From: Bacillota bacterium
GTDB lineage: Bacteria > Bacillota > Clostridia > Christensenellales > SZUA-584
Direction of reading: 5' to 3'
Assembly: GCA_023461435.1 (NCBI GenBank)
Contig: JAEYLC010000014.1
Coordinates: 1 to 64,000 of the forward strand
DNA: 64,000 nt
This document shows positions 23,924 through 33,225 of this stretch, in pieces. The stretch's first letter is position 1; each line of letters begins with the position of its first letter. Position numbers and translations under genes: made by a program. Below the pieces are notes generated by a model. The model saw only the letters and a program-made list of their open reading frames with translations. It did no database searches and was not told the DNA's origin.

Positions 23924-25328
23924 GTTTGGGACAGGCGGCTGGCGCGCGATCATCGGTGAGGATTTCACCAAAAGCAATGTGCAGCTGTTGAGTGCGGCGG
24001 TATGCGCGCTGATGCAGGAACAGGGCGTGCGGGAGCGCGGCATCTGCGTCGGTTACGACCGCCGGTTTCTAAGCCGGGAAGCGGCGCAGTGGGTGGCCGA
24101 GGTCTGCGCGGGCGCGGGCGTGCCCTGCCTGCTGCTTGACCGCGAAGCGCCGACCCCGCTGATCATGTATACGGTCCGCGACGGCAAACTGCCTTACGGC
24201 ATGGCCGTGACGGCGAGCCACAACCCCGCGCTCTATAACGGCATCAAGGTGTTTACCGAAGGCGGCCGCGACGCCACGGAGCTCGTGACGGACGAGATCG
24301 AGAAGCATATCGCGGCGCTTGACGGCAGAGATATCCCCGTGGTGCCGTTTACGAAGGCGCTCGAGACAGGCATCGCGAAGCTGATCAATCCGTTCAACAA
24401 ATATATCGACAGCATCCTCGCGCTTGTGGACCTCGAGGCAATAAAGAACAAGCATTTGAAGATCGCGCTCGACCCGATGTACGGCGTGAGCCGCACGAGT
24501 TTGCAGACGATACTGCTCACCGCGCGGTGCGAGGTGGAGGTGATCCACGAGCGGCACGACACGCTGTTCGGCGGCCGGCTGCCGTCGCCCACGCTGCAGA
24601 CGCTCGGCGCGCTTTCGAACTTCGTCGTGGAATCGGGCTGTGATCTTGGCATCGCGACGGACGGCGACGCCGACCGTATCGGCATCATCGACGACACCGG
24701 CACGTTTTTGCATCCAAACAAGATTCTCGTGCTGCTGTATTACTACCTGCTTGCGTACCGCGGCTGGAAGGGCGCGGTGGTGCGCAACAACTCCACCACG
24801 CATTTGCTCGACCGCGTGGCGCAGGGCTTCGGTGAAACGTGCTATGAGGTGCCCGTCGGGTTCAAGCATATATCCGCGCAGATGGAGAAGGCGGATGCGC
24901 TGATCGGCGGCGAATCCTCGGGCGGGCTGACCGTGCGCGGCCATATACCGGGCAAGGACGGCATCTACGCCGCCACGCTGCTTGTGGAGATGGAGGCAAA
25001 GACGGGCAAAAAGCTCTCGGCGATTTACCGCGAGGTGACCGACCGCTTCGGCGAGGTCCATATGGCGGACGCCGATTTTAAAATGACGCAGGAACGCAAG
25101 CAGGAGCTCAAAACCCTGCTCTTTGAGAAAAAGGCGCTGCCCGAATTCCCATTTGAAACCGACCGTGTTTCCTATATGGACGGGTGCAAGGTGTACTTCA
25201 AAAACGGCGGCTGGGTGATATGCCGCTTCTCGGGCACCGAGCCGCTGCTGCGCACCTGTGCGGAAATGCCGGAGGAAGCGGACGCGAAGGACTGCGTGCG
25301 CATCTGGCGCGAATTTCTGGAATTGTAA
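23916..25328 (+). CDS. Phosphohexomutase (phosphoglucomutase/phosphomannomutase family)
   Basis: 470 residues of the alpha-D-phosphohexomutase superfamily. The phosphoserine loop is VTASHNPALYNGIK (about residue 97), the metal loop DGDADRIGI (about residue 248), the sugar loop GGESSGGL, and the phosphate loop RFSGTEPLLR near the end. By context it should turn GlcNAc-1-P from the phosphorylase into GlcNAc-6-P. ATG 23916 overlaps the end of the phosphorylase gene by 8 bases, so both are translated together. Confidence 0.9.
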   Translation: MIKFGTGGWRAIIGEDFTKSNVQLLSAAVCALMQEQGVRERGICVGYDRRFLSREAAQWVAEVCAGAGVPCLLLDREAPTPLIMYTVRDGKLPYGMAVTASHNPALYNGIKVFTEGGRDATELVTDEIEKHIAALDGRDIPVVPFTKALETGIAKLINPFNKYIDSILALVDLEAIKNKHLKIALDPMYGVSRTSLQTILLTARCEVEVIHERHDTLFGGRLPSPTLQTLGALSNFVVESGCDLGIATDGDADRIGIIDDTGTFLHPNKILVLLYYYLLAYRGWKGAVVRNNSTTHLLDRVAQGFGETCYEVPVGFKHISAQMEKADALIGGESSGGLTVRGHIPGKDGIYAATLLVEMEAKTGKKLSAIYREVTDRFGEVHMADADFKMTQERKQELKTLLFEKKALPEFPFETDRVSYMDGCKVYFKNGGWVICRFSGTEPLLRTCAEMPEEADAKDCVRIWREFLEL

Positions 25329-25340
25329 CGGAGACCGCTT

Positions 25341-26684
25341 ATGAACATCGACATTAAAAACAAGCCCTATTATGACCCTGATTTCGCACCGATCGGCGCA
25401 TATAAGCGCGCCTATGAACAGGGCGCAGCCATTCCGCTTTGCATCGCCGTGGAGAGGCACGACGGCATCTCCACGATGGAACTCAGGATGCGCGGTACGG
25501 ATAAAGCGGACTGCGTATTTGCGGAGCGCATGGCCAAAACGCTGCTGTGGCAAAAGGGCGGCTTTCGGCTTATCGTCTGCGGCCCGCGGGAGATCTACCG
25601 GTATATTGCCGCAGCGTATGCGCAGGGCGGCCCGCGGCAGTTTGACGCGGATTTTATGGGCGGCGTGTACAGGCACCCGTTTGAGGTTAAATATAAAGAG
25701 TACGCGGATAAGCCGCAGACCAAAGAGAACATGCGTAGCATCGGCAGGCATCTGAATGGCTGCCGCATCGGCTTTGACGCGGGCGGCAGCGACCGCAAGG
25801 TGTCCGCCGTGATCGACGGGAAAACCGTCTACTCGGAAGAGGTGGTCTGGTACCCGAAGACCAACGAGGACCCGGCCTATCACTTCGAGGGTATCACGGC
25901 CGCAATGAAGAGCGCGGCCGAGCATCTGCCGCGCATCGACGGCATCGGCGTCTCATCGGCGGGCATATTCATAGACAACCGCACCGCGGTGGCGTCGCTG
26001 TTTCGCGCCGTGCCTTTGGACGCGTTTGAAACGCATGTGAGAAATATCTATCTGCGCGCCGCCAAAGAGATGGGGAATGTGCCGATACAGGTCTGCAACG
26101 ACGGCGATGTGACCGCGCTCGCGGGGTCGATGTATTTCGACCGCAACTCGCTGCTCGGCATTGCGATGGGCACAAGCGAGGCCGCCGGGTATGTGGATGA
26201 AACGGGCAGCATCACGGGCTGGCTCAACGAGCTCGCGTTCGTGCCCGTGGATATGAACCCAAACGCGATGAGCGATGAATGGTCGGGCGATATCGGCTGC
26301 GGCGTGTCGTATTTTTCGCAGGACGGCGTGATCAAGCTCGCGGAATACGCGCGCTTCGGCCTGCCGGACGGCTCGCCCGCCGAGAAGCTCAAAGCGGTGC
26401 AGCATGCCGCCGCTCTGCGCGATGTGGACGCATTGCAGATATTCTCGGACATCGGGTGCTATCTTGGCCATACGCTCGCGTTTTACCACGATATATACGG
26501 CATGAACAGCGTGTTGCTGCTGGGCCGCGTGATGGGCGGCGCGGGCGGTGAGACGGTGCTGATGACGGCAAAGCGCGTGCTCGCGCAGGAATATGGAGAC
26601 TTGAAGCTCGACCTGCTGCTGCCGGACGATACGTTCCGGCGCGTGGGGCAGTCGATGGCGGCGGCGTCGCTGCCGTCCTGCTGA
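25341..26684 (+). CDS. ROK-like sugar kinase with N-terminal extension, probable GlcNAc kinase
   Basis: 447 residues. The C-terminal 300 residues have an actin-fold kinase pattern: CRIGFDAGGSDRKVSAVIDG (phosphate 1), GIGVSSAGIFI, VCNDGDVTALAG (catalytic Asp region) and LLGIAMGTSEAAGYVD. The classical ROK zinc motif CxCGxxGC is not seen, although GDIGCGVSYF occupies a similar place. The first 130 residues are an extra domain of unknown role. Context suggests phosphorylation of the free GlcNAc released by the phosphorylase. It begins 12 bases after the mutase. Confidence 0.7.
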   Translation: MNIDIKNKPYYDPDFAPIGAYKRAYEQGAAIPLCIAVERHDGISTMELRMRGTDKADCVFAERMAKTLLWQKGGFRLIVCGPREIYRYIAAAYAQGGPRQFDADFMGGVYRHPFEVKYKEYADKPQTKENMRSIGRHLNGCRIGFDAGGSDRKVSAVIDGKTVYSEEVVWYPKTNEDPAYHFEGITAAMKSAAEHLPRIDGIGVSSAGIFIDNRTAVASLFRAVPLDAFETHVRNIYLRAAKEMGNVPIQVCNDGDVTALAGSMYFDRNSLLGIAMGTSEAAGYVDETGSITGWLNELAFVPVDMNPNAMSDEWSGDIGCGVSYFSQDGVIKLAEYARFGLPDGSPAEKLKAVQHAAALRDVDALQIFSDIGCYLGHTLAFYHDIYGMNSVLLLGRVMGGAGGETVLMTAKRVLAQEYGDLKLDLLLPDDTFRRVGQSMAAASLPSC

Positions 26685-26704
26685 GCCAATAGGCTTGAAT
26701 GTAA

Positions 26705-27050
26705 AAAATGGCTTCTCCTTGAAGGAGAAGCCAAGGGTACCAAAAAAGTCCCTTGTGTCATCATGAGAAAGCGAAGCGACGACTACGAAGTGGAATAGGA
26801 TCTGAAAACAGATTCTTCACTTCGCTGCACTCGTTCAGAATGACCGTAAAAGCTGGTATTTTCGCCAGGGTATCAAATAAGTCACTGATGTCATTCTGAT
26901 GGAGCGTAAGCGACTGAAGAATCCCATGGCAAATCGCTTTGAACATGGGATTTTAGTCCGCTGCGTAGTCAATCGCATACGCTTACTCAAAATGAAATTT
27001 GATATTTCATCAGGAGCCTGAGCTTATCCTCAAAGGAGAAGCCTTAAAAA
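26705..27050. repeat. Intergenic repeat region between the kinase and nagA
   Basis: About 400 bases without a gene. It begins with the palindrome GGCTTCTCCTT/AAGGAGAAGCC (26710-26732) and ends with AAAGGAGAAGCC (about 27034-27045). Between are two copies, in inverted sense, of a GATTCTTCACTTCGCT..CAGAATGAC-type element (about 26808-26845 and 26892-26922). Such mosaics of small repeats are common between genes in Clostridia. Confidence 0.6.
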
Positions 27051-27093
27051 TGCGACTCGGCAGACTCAATGCTGTATTAAAAGGAGAACATGT

Positions 27094-28221
27094 ATGCTGA
27101 TAGAAAACGTGATGTATTTTGGTGAGGACTTTCGTTTTCACTTCGGCGATATCACAGTGAAGGACGGGCGTTTTGAACGTATTGAAGAAAAGCAACGTCC
27201 TGATAATGAAAGCTGTGACTTCATGATTCCCGGCCTTGTGGATATCCATCTGCACGGCAACAGCGGAGAAGATTTTTCGGACGGAAGCTACGGCGGCCTT
27301 GTCAGAATGGCGCGGTTTCTCGCGCGGGCGGGCACCACAAGCTTCAGCCCCGCCTCCATGACGCTGCCCGAAGAGACCATCGCGGCGGCCTGCCGCAACG
27401 CGGCGAGACTTTACGGCGACCCCCCGGAAGGCTGCGCGCGCCTCTGCGGCGTGACGATGGAAGGCCCGTTTTTCAATGAAAAGAAGAAGGGCGCTCAGAA
27501 CGCGGCGTACCTGCGAAAGCCCGATGTCGGGGCTTTCAGGCGCTTGCAAAGCGCGGCGGGCGGATTGATCCGCATCGCGTGCGTGGCGCCCGAGCTCGAA
27601 GGCGCGGCAGACTATATCCGTGAGGTGTGTAAGACGGGCGTGACGGTGAGCGCGGCGCACACGGGCGCGGCATACGACGAAGCCGCCGCGGGGTTTGACG
27701 CGGGCATCACGCATGTGACGCACCTTTTCAACGCGATGCCGCCGCTGCTGCACCGCGAGCCCTCGGTGATCGGCGCGGCGTCGGAGCGCGACAGCGTGAC
27801 GGCGGAGCTGATCTGTGACGGCATTCATGTGCACCCCGGTGCGGTGCGCGCCGCGTTTAAGCTGTTCGGCGACTCGCGCATCTGCTTTGTCAGCGACGCG
27901 ATGGCGGCTTGCGGCCTTGCGGACGGCGAATCGATGCTGGGCGGGCAGAAAGTCTATATCAGGGGCGGGCGCGCGACACTCGCCGACGGCACGATCGCGG
28001 GCTCGGTGGCAACGCTGCTTGAATGCTTAAAATCGGCTGTTTCGATGGGCATACCGGCTGAGGCAGCGGTGCGCTGCGCGACGGCGAACCCGGCCCGCGT
28101 GATCGGCGCGAACGATATCGGGCGCATCGCCGCGGGCACGCAGGCGGATTTTCTGATCTGCGGCAGCGGCTGGGCGCTTAAGAATGTTTATATTGCAGGG
28201 AACAGAATAGAAAGGACTTAA
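27094..28221 (+). CDS. nagA: N-acetylglucosamine-6-phosphate deacetylase
   Basis: 375 residues. Removes acetate from GlcNAc-6-P to give glucosamine-6-P. Seen are MIPGLVDIHLHGNSGEDF (metal site), GVTMEGPFF (Glu ligand), SAAHTGA, GITHVTHLFNAMPPLLHREP, and ELICDGIHVHPG with the catalytic Asp in FVSDAMAACG. ATG 27094 follows AAGGAG. It is separated from the phosphorylase group by the repeat region but continues the pathway. Confidence 0.95.
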   Translation: MLIENVMYFGEDFRFHFGDITVKDGRFERIEEKQRPDNESCDFMIPGLVDIHLHGNSGEDFSDGSYGGLVRMARFLARAGTTSFSPASMTLPEETIAAACRNAARLYGDPPEGCARLCGVTMEGPFFNEKKKGAQNAAYLRKPDVGAFRRLQSAAGGLIRIACVAPELEGAADYIREVCKTGVTVSAAHTGAAYDEAAAGFDAGITHVTHLFNAMPPLLHREPSVIGAASERDSVTAELICDGIHVHPGAVRAAFKLFGDSRICFVSDAMAACGLADGESMLGGQKVYIRGGRATLADGTIAGSVATLLECLKSAVSMGIPAEAAVRCATANPARVIGANDIGRIAAGTQADFLICGSGWALKNVYIAGNRIERT

Positions 28222-28229
28222 TATTAGAT

Positions 28230-28982
28230 ATGCAATACCAGGTTGTGAAGGACACACAGCAGATGGGCCGCCTCGCGGCCGAACTGTTTTCGGAGCAGAT
28301 CGCAGGCAAGCCGGACAGCGTGCTCGGGCTGGCGACGGGCTCTACGCCGCTGCCGCTCTATGCCGAGCTTGTGAAGCGCAGCCATGCGGGCAAAACGGAT
28401 TTTACGAACGTGCGCACGGTCAACCTCGACGAGTACGTGGGCCTGGGGCCCGCGCATCCGCAGAGCTACCGGTACTTTATGCAGCGCAATTTGTTCGACC
28501 ATATTCCGGTGAAGCCGGAGAACACCTCGCTGCCGGACGGCATGGCGGACGATCTGACCGCCGTCTGCCGGGATTACGACGCGCGCATCGCGGCTTGGGG
28601 CGGCATCGATCTGCAGCTGCTCGGCATCGGGCACAACGGCCATATCGGTTTTAACGAGCCGGGCACCGTATTCACGCTCAAGACGCACGTGGTGCAGATC
28701 GCCGAGCGGACGCGTCTCGCCAATTCCCGCTTCTTTAACGATGACCCGGGTCAGGTGCCGTCCCAGACGATCACGATGGGTATCGGCAACATCATGGGCG
28801 CGCGCAAGATCGTGCTGCTCGTATCGGGCCGGAGCAAGGCGCAGATCGTCCGGCGCGCGTTTTTCGAGGACGTCACGCCCGAGGTGCCCGCATCCGTGCT
28901 GCAGCTGCACGCGAATGTAACAATAATTGCCGACGAAGACGCGGCATCATGCATTGAAACGAGGCTTTTCGAAGTGATATAA
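28230..28982 (+). CDS. nagB: Glucosamine-6-phosphate deaminase
   Basis: 250 residues. Converts glucosamine-6-P to fructose-6-P and ammonia. Motifs: LGLATGSTPLPLYAEL, TVNLDEYVGL with the catalytic Asp, LGIGHNGHIGFNEPG (catalytic His), and TMGIGNIMGARKIVLL. It starts 8 bases after nagA. Its last codons contain the promoter for the next gene. Confidence 0.95.
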   Translation: MQYQVVKDTQQMGRLAAELFSEQIAGKPDSVLGLATGSTPLPLYAELVKRSHAGKTDFTNVRTVNLDEYVGLGPAHPQSYRYFMQRNLFDHIPVKPENTSLPDGMADDLTAVCRDYDARIAAWGGIDLQLLGIGHNGHIGFNEPGTVFTLKTHVVQIAERTRLANSRFFNDDPGQVPSQTITMGIGNIMGARKIVLLVSGRSKAQIVRRAFFEDVTPEVPASVLQLHANVTIIADEDAASCIETRLFEVI

Positions 28983-28983
28983 T
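28954..28983 (+). promoter_or_regulatory. Promoter of the sensor kinase gene, inside nagB
   Basis: TTGAAA (28954-28959), 18 bases, TATAAT (28978-28983) overlapping the nagB stop codon. It would let the two-component genes be expressed apart from nagAB. Confidence 0.6.
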
Positions 28984-29029
28984 TCAATTATCCAATACGT
29001 TTTGAATAACACAGCGGAGGTAAGCGGGT

Positions 29030-30766
29030 ATGCGCAACACCAAGAAAGGGCTCTCTTTGAAATGGGGGCTGCTGGCAATCATGGCTCTGTGCTGGATCGT
29101 GCCGTTTGCCATCATACTCGTTTACTCCGGTTATTCCATTTCCAACAACGTGCAGGACCGTATCAAAGACACCGTCACCACAAGCGTGAATATTGCCTTT
29201 CAGCAGACCGTCGATAAATTCGGCGGCGCGATGGCATCCTCGCGCGCATCCTCGTACGATGAACTGATCGACAATGCCTATAACAAATACCGTCAGGACA
29301 AGGACGGGATTGTGCTGTACGACACCGTGACGACCTATCTTTTGCAGCAATACGGTTACGACGACAGCTTTAACGCCACATTTTTGTTTTTCACAGATTC
29401 ACCCAAAAAAATTTACTATGCGAGCAACCGGACAAAACCCGGAGAGATTTACAGCCTTAAATACTATGAGGAGCATATTCATAATCAGGTTTCGAATACA
29501 TACGCGCAACTCGGCACGAATATCGGTTTTTATCAGGACGGGCAAAAGCTCTATATGATGCGCAACATCGTGGACAGGAATTTTCAGCCGTATGCCGTGA
29601 TCGTGATGGAGTGCAACGAGCTGACGCTGTTCGAGAGCCTTAGAAACATCGTTTGGCTCAAAGACGCGGTTGTGCGCCTTGATGATATCACGCGCAACGT
29701 GGTGGGCGAGGGCGGCCTTCAGATCGGCAACAGCGACGGCGTTTGGTACGACAGTGCCAACGGCAACTACACCATCCAGGCCTCCACGCGACTGAGCGGC
29801 CATACGTTAAAGCTCAGCGTGATTTCCGACAGCGCCGAGCTGATTGACGAGTTCCCGAATGTCGCGCAGACGCTGCCGTTGATCGGGCTTTTTGCCGTGC
29901 CGCTGCTGCTGTTTGTCGTGTGGGCGTACTATCATTATATTTCCCGCCCGGTGGATACGCTCGTGGACGCGGCGGCGCACATGGAAGCGGGTGAGCGCGG
30001 CTACACCGTCAAAAGCCTGCCGGCCAGCCGGGAGTTCCGGTATCTGACCGGGCGCTTCAACAACATGTCCACCCAATTGAAGCTCCAGTTTGAACGCAGC
30101 TATGAGGAACAGCTTGCGCTGCAGGACGCGCGCGTGAGCGCGCTCAGGTCTCAGATCAATCCGCACTTTTTGAATAACACGCTCGAAGCGATACTCTGGG
30201 CGGCGCGCATGGCCGAGGACGAGAAGGTGTGCCGCATGATCGAAGCGCTTTCGATGATGCTCGACGCGGCGACAGCCAGAGGCGGGCGCGCCCGCGGCAG
30301 CATTGAGCAGGAGCTTTCCTACGCCGATGCCTATCTTTACATATTGTCCGAGCGCCTCGGAGACAGACTGACCATCACGAAGCAGATCAGCCCGGAGACG
30401 CTTAAAGCGCTGGTGCCCTGTCTTATTTTGCAGCCGATCGTCGAAAACGCGATCGAGCACGGCATCGCACTCAAGCAGCAGGGCGAGCTGATACTGCGCA
30501 GCCGGCTAGACGGCGACGCGCTCGTGCTTGAGGTTGAAAACGACGGCGGGATGACGCAGGAAGACAGGGATTCCATCAATAAGCTGCTGAGTGCGCACAG
30601 TGACGGCGACAGCGCCGCCGAAAGCAGGGAATGTATCGGCATCCGCAATGTAAACCGGCGGCTTAAAATACTGTACGGAGAAGAGGGCGGGCTGACCATC
30701 AGCGAAATCAAGCAGGGAAGAACGCTGGCCCGCATTGTGATCCCGCATGTTGAGTTTTGTTCATAA
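29030..30766 (+). CDS. Sensor histidine kinase, YesM/LytS-type
   Basis: 578 residues. One N-terminal membrane helix, a Cache-like extracellular domain (about 45-285), a second helix (PLIGLFAVPLLLFVVWAYYHY) and a HAMP linker follow. The His_kinase domain has SQINPHFLNNTLEAILWA with the phospho-accepting His, and the ATPase N-box is LQPIVENAIEHGI with GIRNVNRRL. It pairs with the AraC-type regulator at 34159 and, with the ABC importer between them, likely senses the oligosaccharide outside the cell. Confidence 0.9.
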   Translation: MRNTKKGLSLKWGLLAIMALCWIVPFAIILVYSGYSISNNVQDRIKDTVTTSVNIAFQQTVDKFGGAMASSRASSYDELIDNAYNKYRQDKDGIVLYDTVTTYLLQQYGYDDSFNATFLFFTDSPKKIYYASNRTKPGEIYSLKYYEEHIHNQVSNTYAQLGTNIGFYQDGQKLYMMRNIVDRNFQPYAVIVMECNELTLFESLRNIVWLKDAVVRLDDITRNVVGEGGLQIGNSDGVWYDSANGNYTIQASTRLSGHTLKLSVISDSAELIDEFPNVAQTLPLIGLFAVPLLLFVVWAYYHYISRPVDTLVDAAAHMEAGERGYTVKSLPASREFRYLTGRFNNMSTQLKLQFERSYEEQLALQDARVSALRSQINPHFLNNTLEAILWAARMAEDEKVCRMIEALSMMLDAATARGGRARGSIEQELSYADAYLYILSERLGDRLTITKQISPETLKALVPCLILQPIVENAIEHGIALKQQGELILRSRLDGDALVLEVENDGGMTQEDRDSINKLLSAHSDGDSAAESRECIGIRNVNRRLKILYGEEGGLTISEIKQGRTLARIVIPHVEFCS

Positions 30767-30806
30767 TCGGGCAACCATAAGCAAGAAAACGCAATCGTGG
30801 GTATAT

Positions 30807-30833
30807 TTGATCACATCTGCGTTACTCTATAAT
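30807..30833 (+). promoter_or_regulatory. Promoter of the sugar-binding lipoprotein gene
   Basis: TTGATC (30807-30812), 15 bases, perfect TATAAT (30828-30833). The spacer is short, as at activator-dependent promoters, fitting control by the neighbouring AraC-type regulator. Confidence 0.5.
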
Positions 30834-30893
30834 GATCTTAAAGCGGATGAAGCCCGCTTGGCCCATATATCATTTTATGGAGGAAAGTACACA

Positions 30894-32243
30894 ATGAAAA
30901 AAACCATTGCACTCTTACTGGTTCTGGTGATGGCAATTGCTGCATTTGCCGGCTGCTCCGGACAGGCTCAGCCGTCCGCATCTGATGAAGAATCTGCTGC
31001 GGCATCTTCCAGCGCTCCTGCCGAGCCTTCGGAATCGGCGTCGGCGGCACCCGTGGAACTCACAGTTGTGACTTCTTACGGCGGCGATGACGGAAACCGC
31101 GGCAACTACGAAACGGCATTGGCCGGCTACGAAGAAGCAACCGGAAACAAGGTTATGGATGCTTCGGCGACCTCGAACGAGGAATGGAAAGCCAAGGTTA
31201 TGGCCGACTTTGAAACCGGCACAGAGCCCGACGTTCTGTTCTACTTCTTAGGCTCCGACGCGAACCCGATCATCGAAAACGATAAGGTCGTTCCTCTTGA
31301 TGAAATTCGTGAAGTTTATCCCGAGTACGCGGGCAACATGAAAGAGGACATGCTCGTTCCTTCCCCGGTTGACGGCAGCGTTTATGCGGTTCCGTCCAGC
31401 GGGTACTGGGAGAGCCTGTTCGTGAACACAAAGGTTCTTGACGCTGCGGGCGTGACCGTTCCGGGTCCCGACTACACATGGGATCAGTTCCTGGCTGACT
31501 GCCAGAAGATCAAGGACGCGGGCTTTACACCCGTCGCCGTATCGCTTCAGGAAGTTCCCCACTATTGGTTTGAATTCACAACATACAACAACGGCAACAC
31601 CGCTAACCACCTCGACGTGCCCGCTTCGGCGACGGATGCGACAGGCACAAAATGGGCGGCCGGCTTTGAAGACTTAAAGCAGCTTTATGATAAGGGCTAT
31701 CTGCCGGAAAACACCCTCACAGCGACCGATGCTGAGACGGTTCAGCTGATGGCGGACGGCGACGCCGCGTTCCTGATCGACGGTTCGTGGAAGGTCGGCT
31801 ATTTCGTGGAGAACTGCGCGGATCACTTAAGCGACTATGCCGTGAAATATGTGCCGGGCAAGGGCGAGAGAAAAGCGACCGATATTATCGGCGGTATCTC
31901 CATGGGCTACTACATCACCCGTCAGGCATGGGAAGATGAAACAAAGCGCGACGCCGCGATCAAGTTCATCGAATACATGACAAGCGACGAAGTTCTGTCC
32001 ACATTCGTGACGACGGAAGTCACCGCGCTCACGAACGGCGCGAAGCCGTCCGGCCTCAATGAGATCCAGACGTCCGCGGCCGAGATGTGCAGCGACGTGT
32101 CGAGCATCGTGGGCGCGGTTCAGGATTCTCTGAGCGCAGAAGCGCGTGCCGATCTGTTCGCCAACGTGAAAAACATTGTATCCGGCAAGATGACAGCTGC
32201 CGAGGCTCTTGAATCAGCGCTCGCTCTTCAGCCTGCCAAATAG
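30894..32243 (+). CDS. Extracellular sugar-binding lipoprotein of ABC importer
   Basis: 449 residues, solute-binding protein family 1. The signal peptide ends AFAGCSG (lipobox, Cys22), followed by a Ser/Ala-rich linker. The body contains FLIDGSWKVGYF and GISMGYYITRQ, typical of this family. Likely ligand: chitobiose or a related chito-oligosaccharide, judging from the pathway genes. ATG 30894 follows GGAGGAAAG. A terminator hairpin after it suggests it is made in excess over the permeases. Confidence 0.9.
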   Translation: MKKTIALLLVLVMAIAAFAGCSGQAQPSASDEESAAASSSAPAEPSESASAAPVELTVVTSYGGDDGNRGNYETALAGYEEATGNKVMDASATSNEEWKAKVMADFETGTEPDVLFYFLGSDANPIIENDKVVPLDEIREVYPEYAGNMKEDMLVPSPVDGSVYAVPSSGYWESLFVNTKVLDAAGVTVPGPDYTWDQFLADCQKIKDAGFTPVAVSLQEVPHYWFEFTTYNNGNTANHLDVPASATDATGTKWAAGFEDLKQLYDKGYLPENTLTATDAETVQLMADGDAAFLIDGSWKVGYFVENCADHLSDYAVKYVPGKGERKATDIIGGISMGYYITRQAWEDETKRDAAIKFIEYMTSDEVLSTFVTTEVTALTNGAKPSGLNEIQTSAAEMCSDVSSIVGAVQDSLSAEARADLFANVKNIVSGKMTAAEALESALALQPAK

Positions 32244-32265
32244 GTTATCCCTTAAATGATGGACG

Positions 32266-32292
32266 AGGGGCTGCTGAAAAGCAGCCCCTTAT
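32266..32292 (+). terminator. Partial terminator between binding protein and permeases
   Basis: AGGGGCTGCT and AGCAGCCCCTT, a perfect stem with a GAAA tetraloop (32266-32290), followed by TTATTC. It should reduce, not abolish, read-through to the permease genes. Confidence 0.8.
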
Positions 32293-32312
32293 TCAACCGA
32301 AAATAAGGCGGT

Positions 32313-33209
32313 ATGAATATGAATTCGACAATCTACAAAAAGAAAACGCCACTGCTCGTATTTCTTATACCGGCTTTTGTGTTCCTCGCGTTATTCTTAT
32401 ACTATCCGTTTATACAAAATATCATCAACAGCTTTCTCAATATCTCGGGTCTTGGGACTGCGCCCGATGGGGCCAACGCACCGTGGTACAGCAACTTTGT
32501 CAAAATGTTTGAAGACACCAACATGATCACATCGCTCAAAAACACGATGATACTGACAGTGACGACAATCGTTTTTCAGGTGGGTATCGCGCTGGTGCTG
32601 GCGCTGCTGGTGGACCGGATCAAGGTGGGCGCTCATCTGTTCAGAACCGTGTATTTCTTCCCGATCGTGATCAGCGCGACGGCGCTTGGACTGCTGTTCA
32701 ACATCATTTTCCTTTATAACGGCGGCATGCTCAACCAGCTGCTGCACAATGTGTTTGGACTTGCGGAGAATATCGACTGGAAAGACCCTGATCACTTCTT
32801 GGGAACGATGCTCACCCCTGTCATGTGGCAGTATGTGGGCTTCTATTTCGTGATCATCGTGACGGGGCTTAACAATATTTCACCCGAGGTCTATGAAGCG
32901 GCTGAGCTCGATGGCGCGAGCGGCTGGAAACGCACGCGGTACATCACGCTTCCGCTGCTGAGAAACGTGCTTTGCACCGGTCTCGTGCTCGCCATTACCG
33001 GAGCGCTCAAGGTTTTTGATCTGCCGTGGGTGATGATGGGGTCCGGCATACCGATGGATCAGTCGTGGCTGACCGGGACCTACATGTATAATCAGGCGTT
33101 TATAAGAGGCGATGTGGACTACTCGTCCGCGATCGCGGTGGTGATCGTGGTGCTGGGCGTGGTGTTTGCACAGGTGGCCAACAAAGTGTTCAAGCAGAAG
33201 GATTATTGA
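32313..33209 (+). CDS. ABC sugar permease, MalF/UgpA-type
   Basis: 298 residues, six membrane helices starting FLIPAFVFLALFLYYPF. The coupling motif EAAELDGASGWKRTRYITLPLL (EAAxxDGA) contacts the ATPase. It forms the channel with the next gene product. Confidence 0.95.
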   Translation: MNMNSTIYKKKTPLLVFLIPAFVFLALFLYYPFIQNIINSFLNISGLGTAPDGANAPWYSNFVKMFEDTNMITSLKNTMILTVTTIVFQVGIALVLALLVDRIKVGAHLFRTVYFFPIVISATALGLLFNIIFLYNGGMLNQLLHNVFGLAENIDWKDPDHFLGTMLTPVMWQYVGFYFVIIVTGLNNISPEVYEAAELDGASGWKRTRYITLPLLRNVLCTGLVLAITGALKVFDLPWVMMGSGIPMDQSWLTGTYMYNQAFIRGDVDYSSAIAVVIVVLGVVFAQVANKVFKQKDY

Positions 33210-33225
33210 GAGAGGAGAAATTCAC

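Noticed and set aside
24069..25925. Leftward 618-codon open frame opposite the mutase and kinase genes
   Set aside because: Antisense shadow produced by GC-rich codon bias; composition (His, Arg, Ala) is not protein-like and strong genes lie on the other strand.
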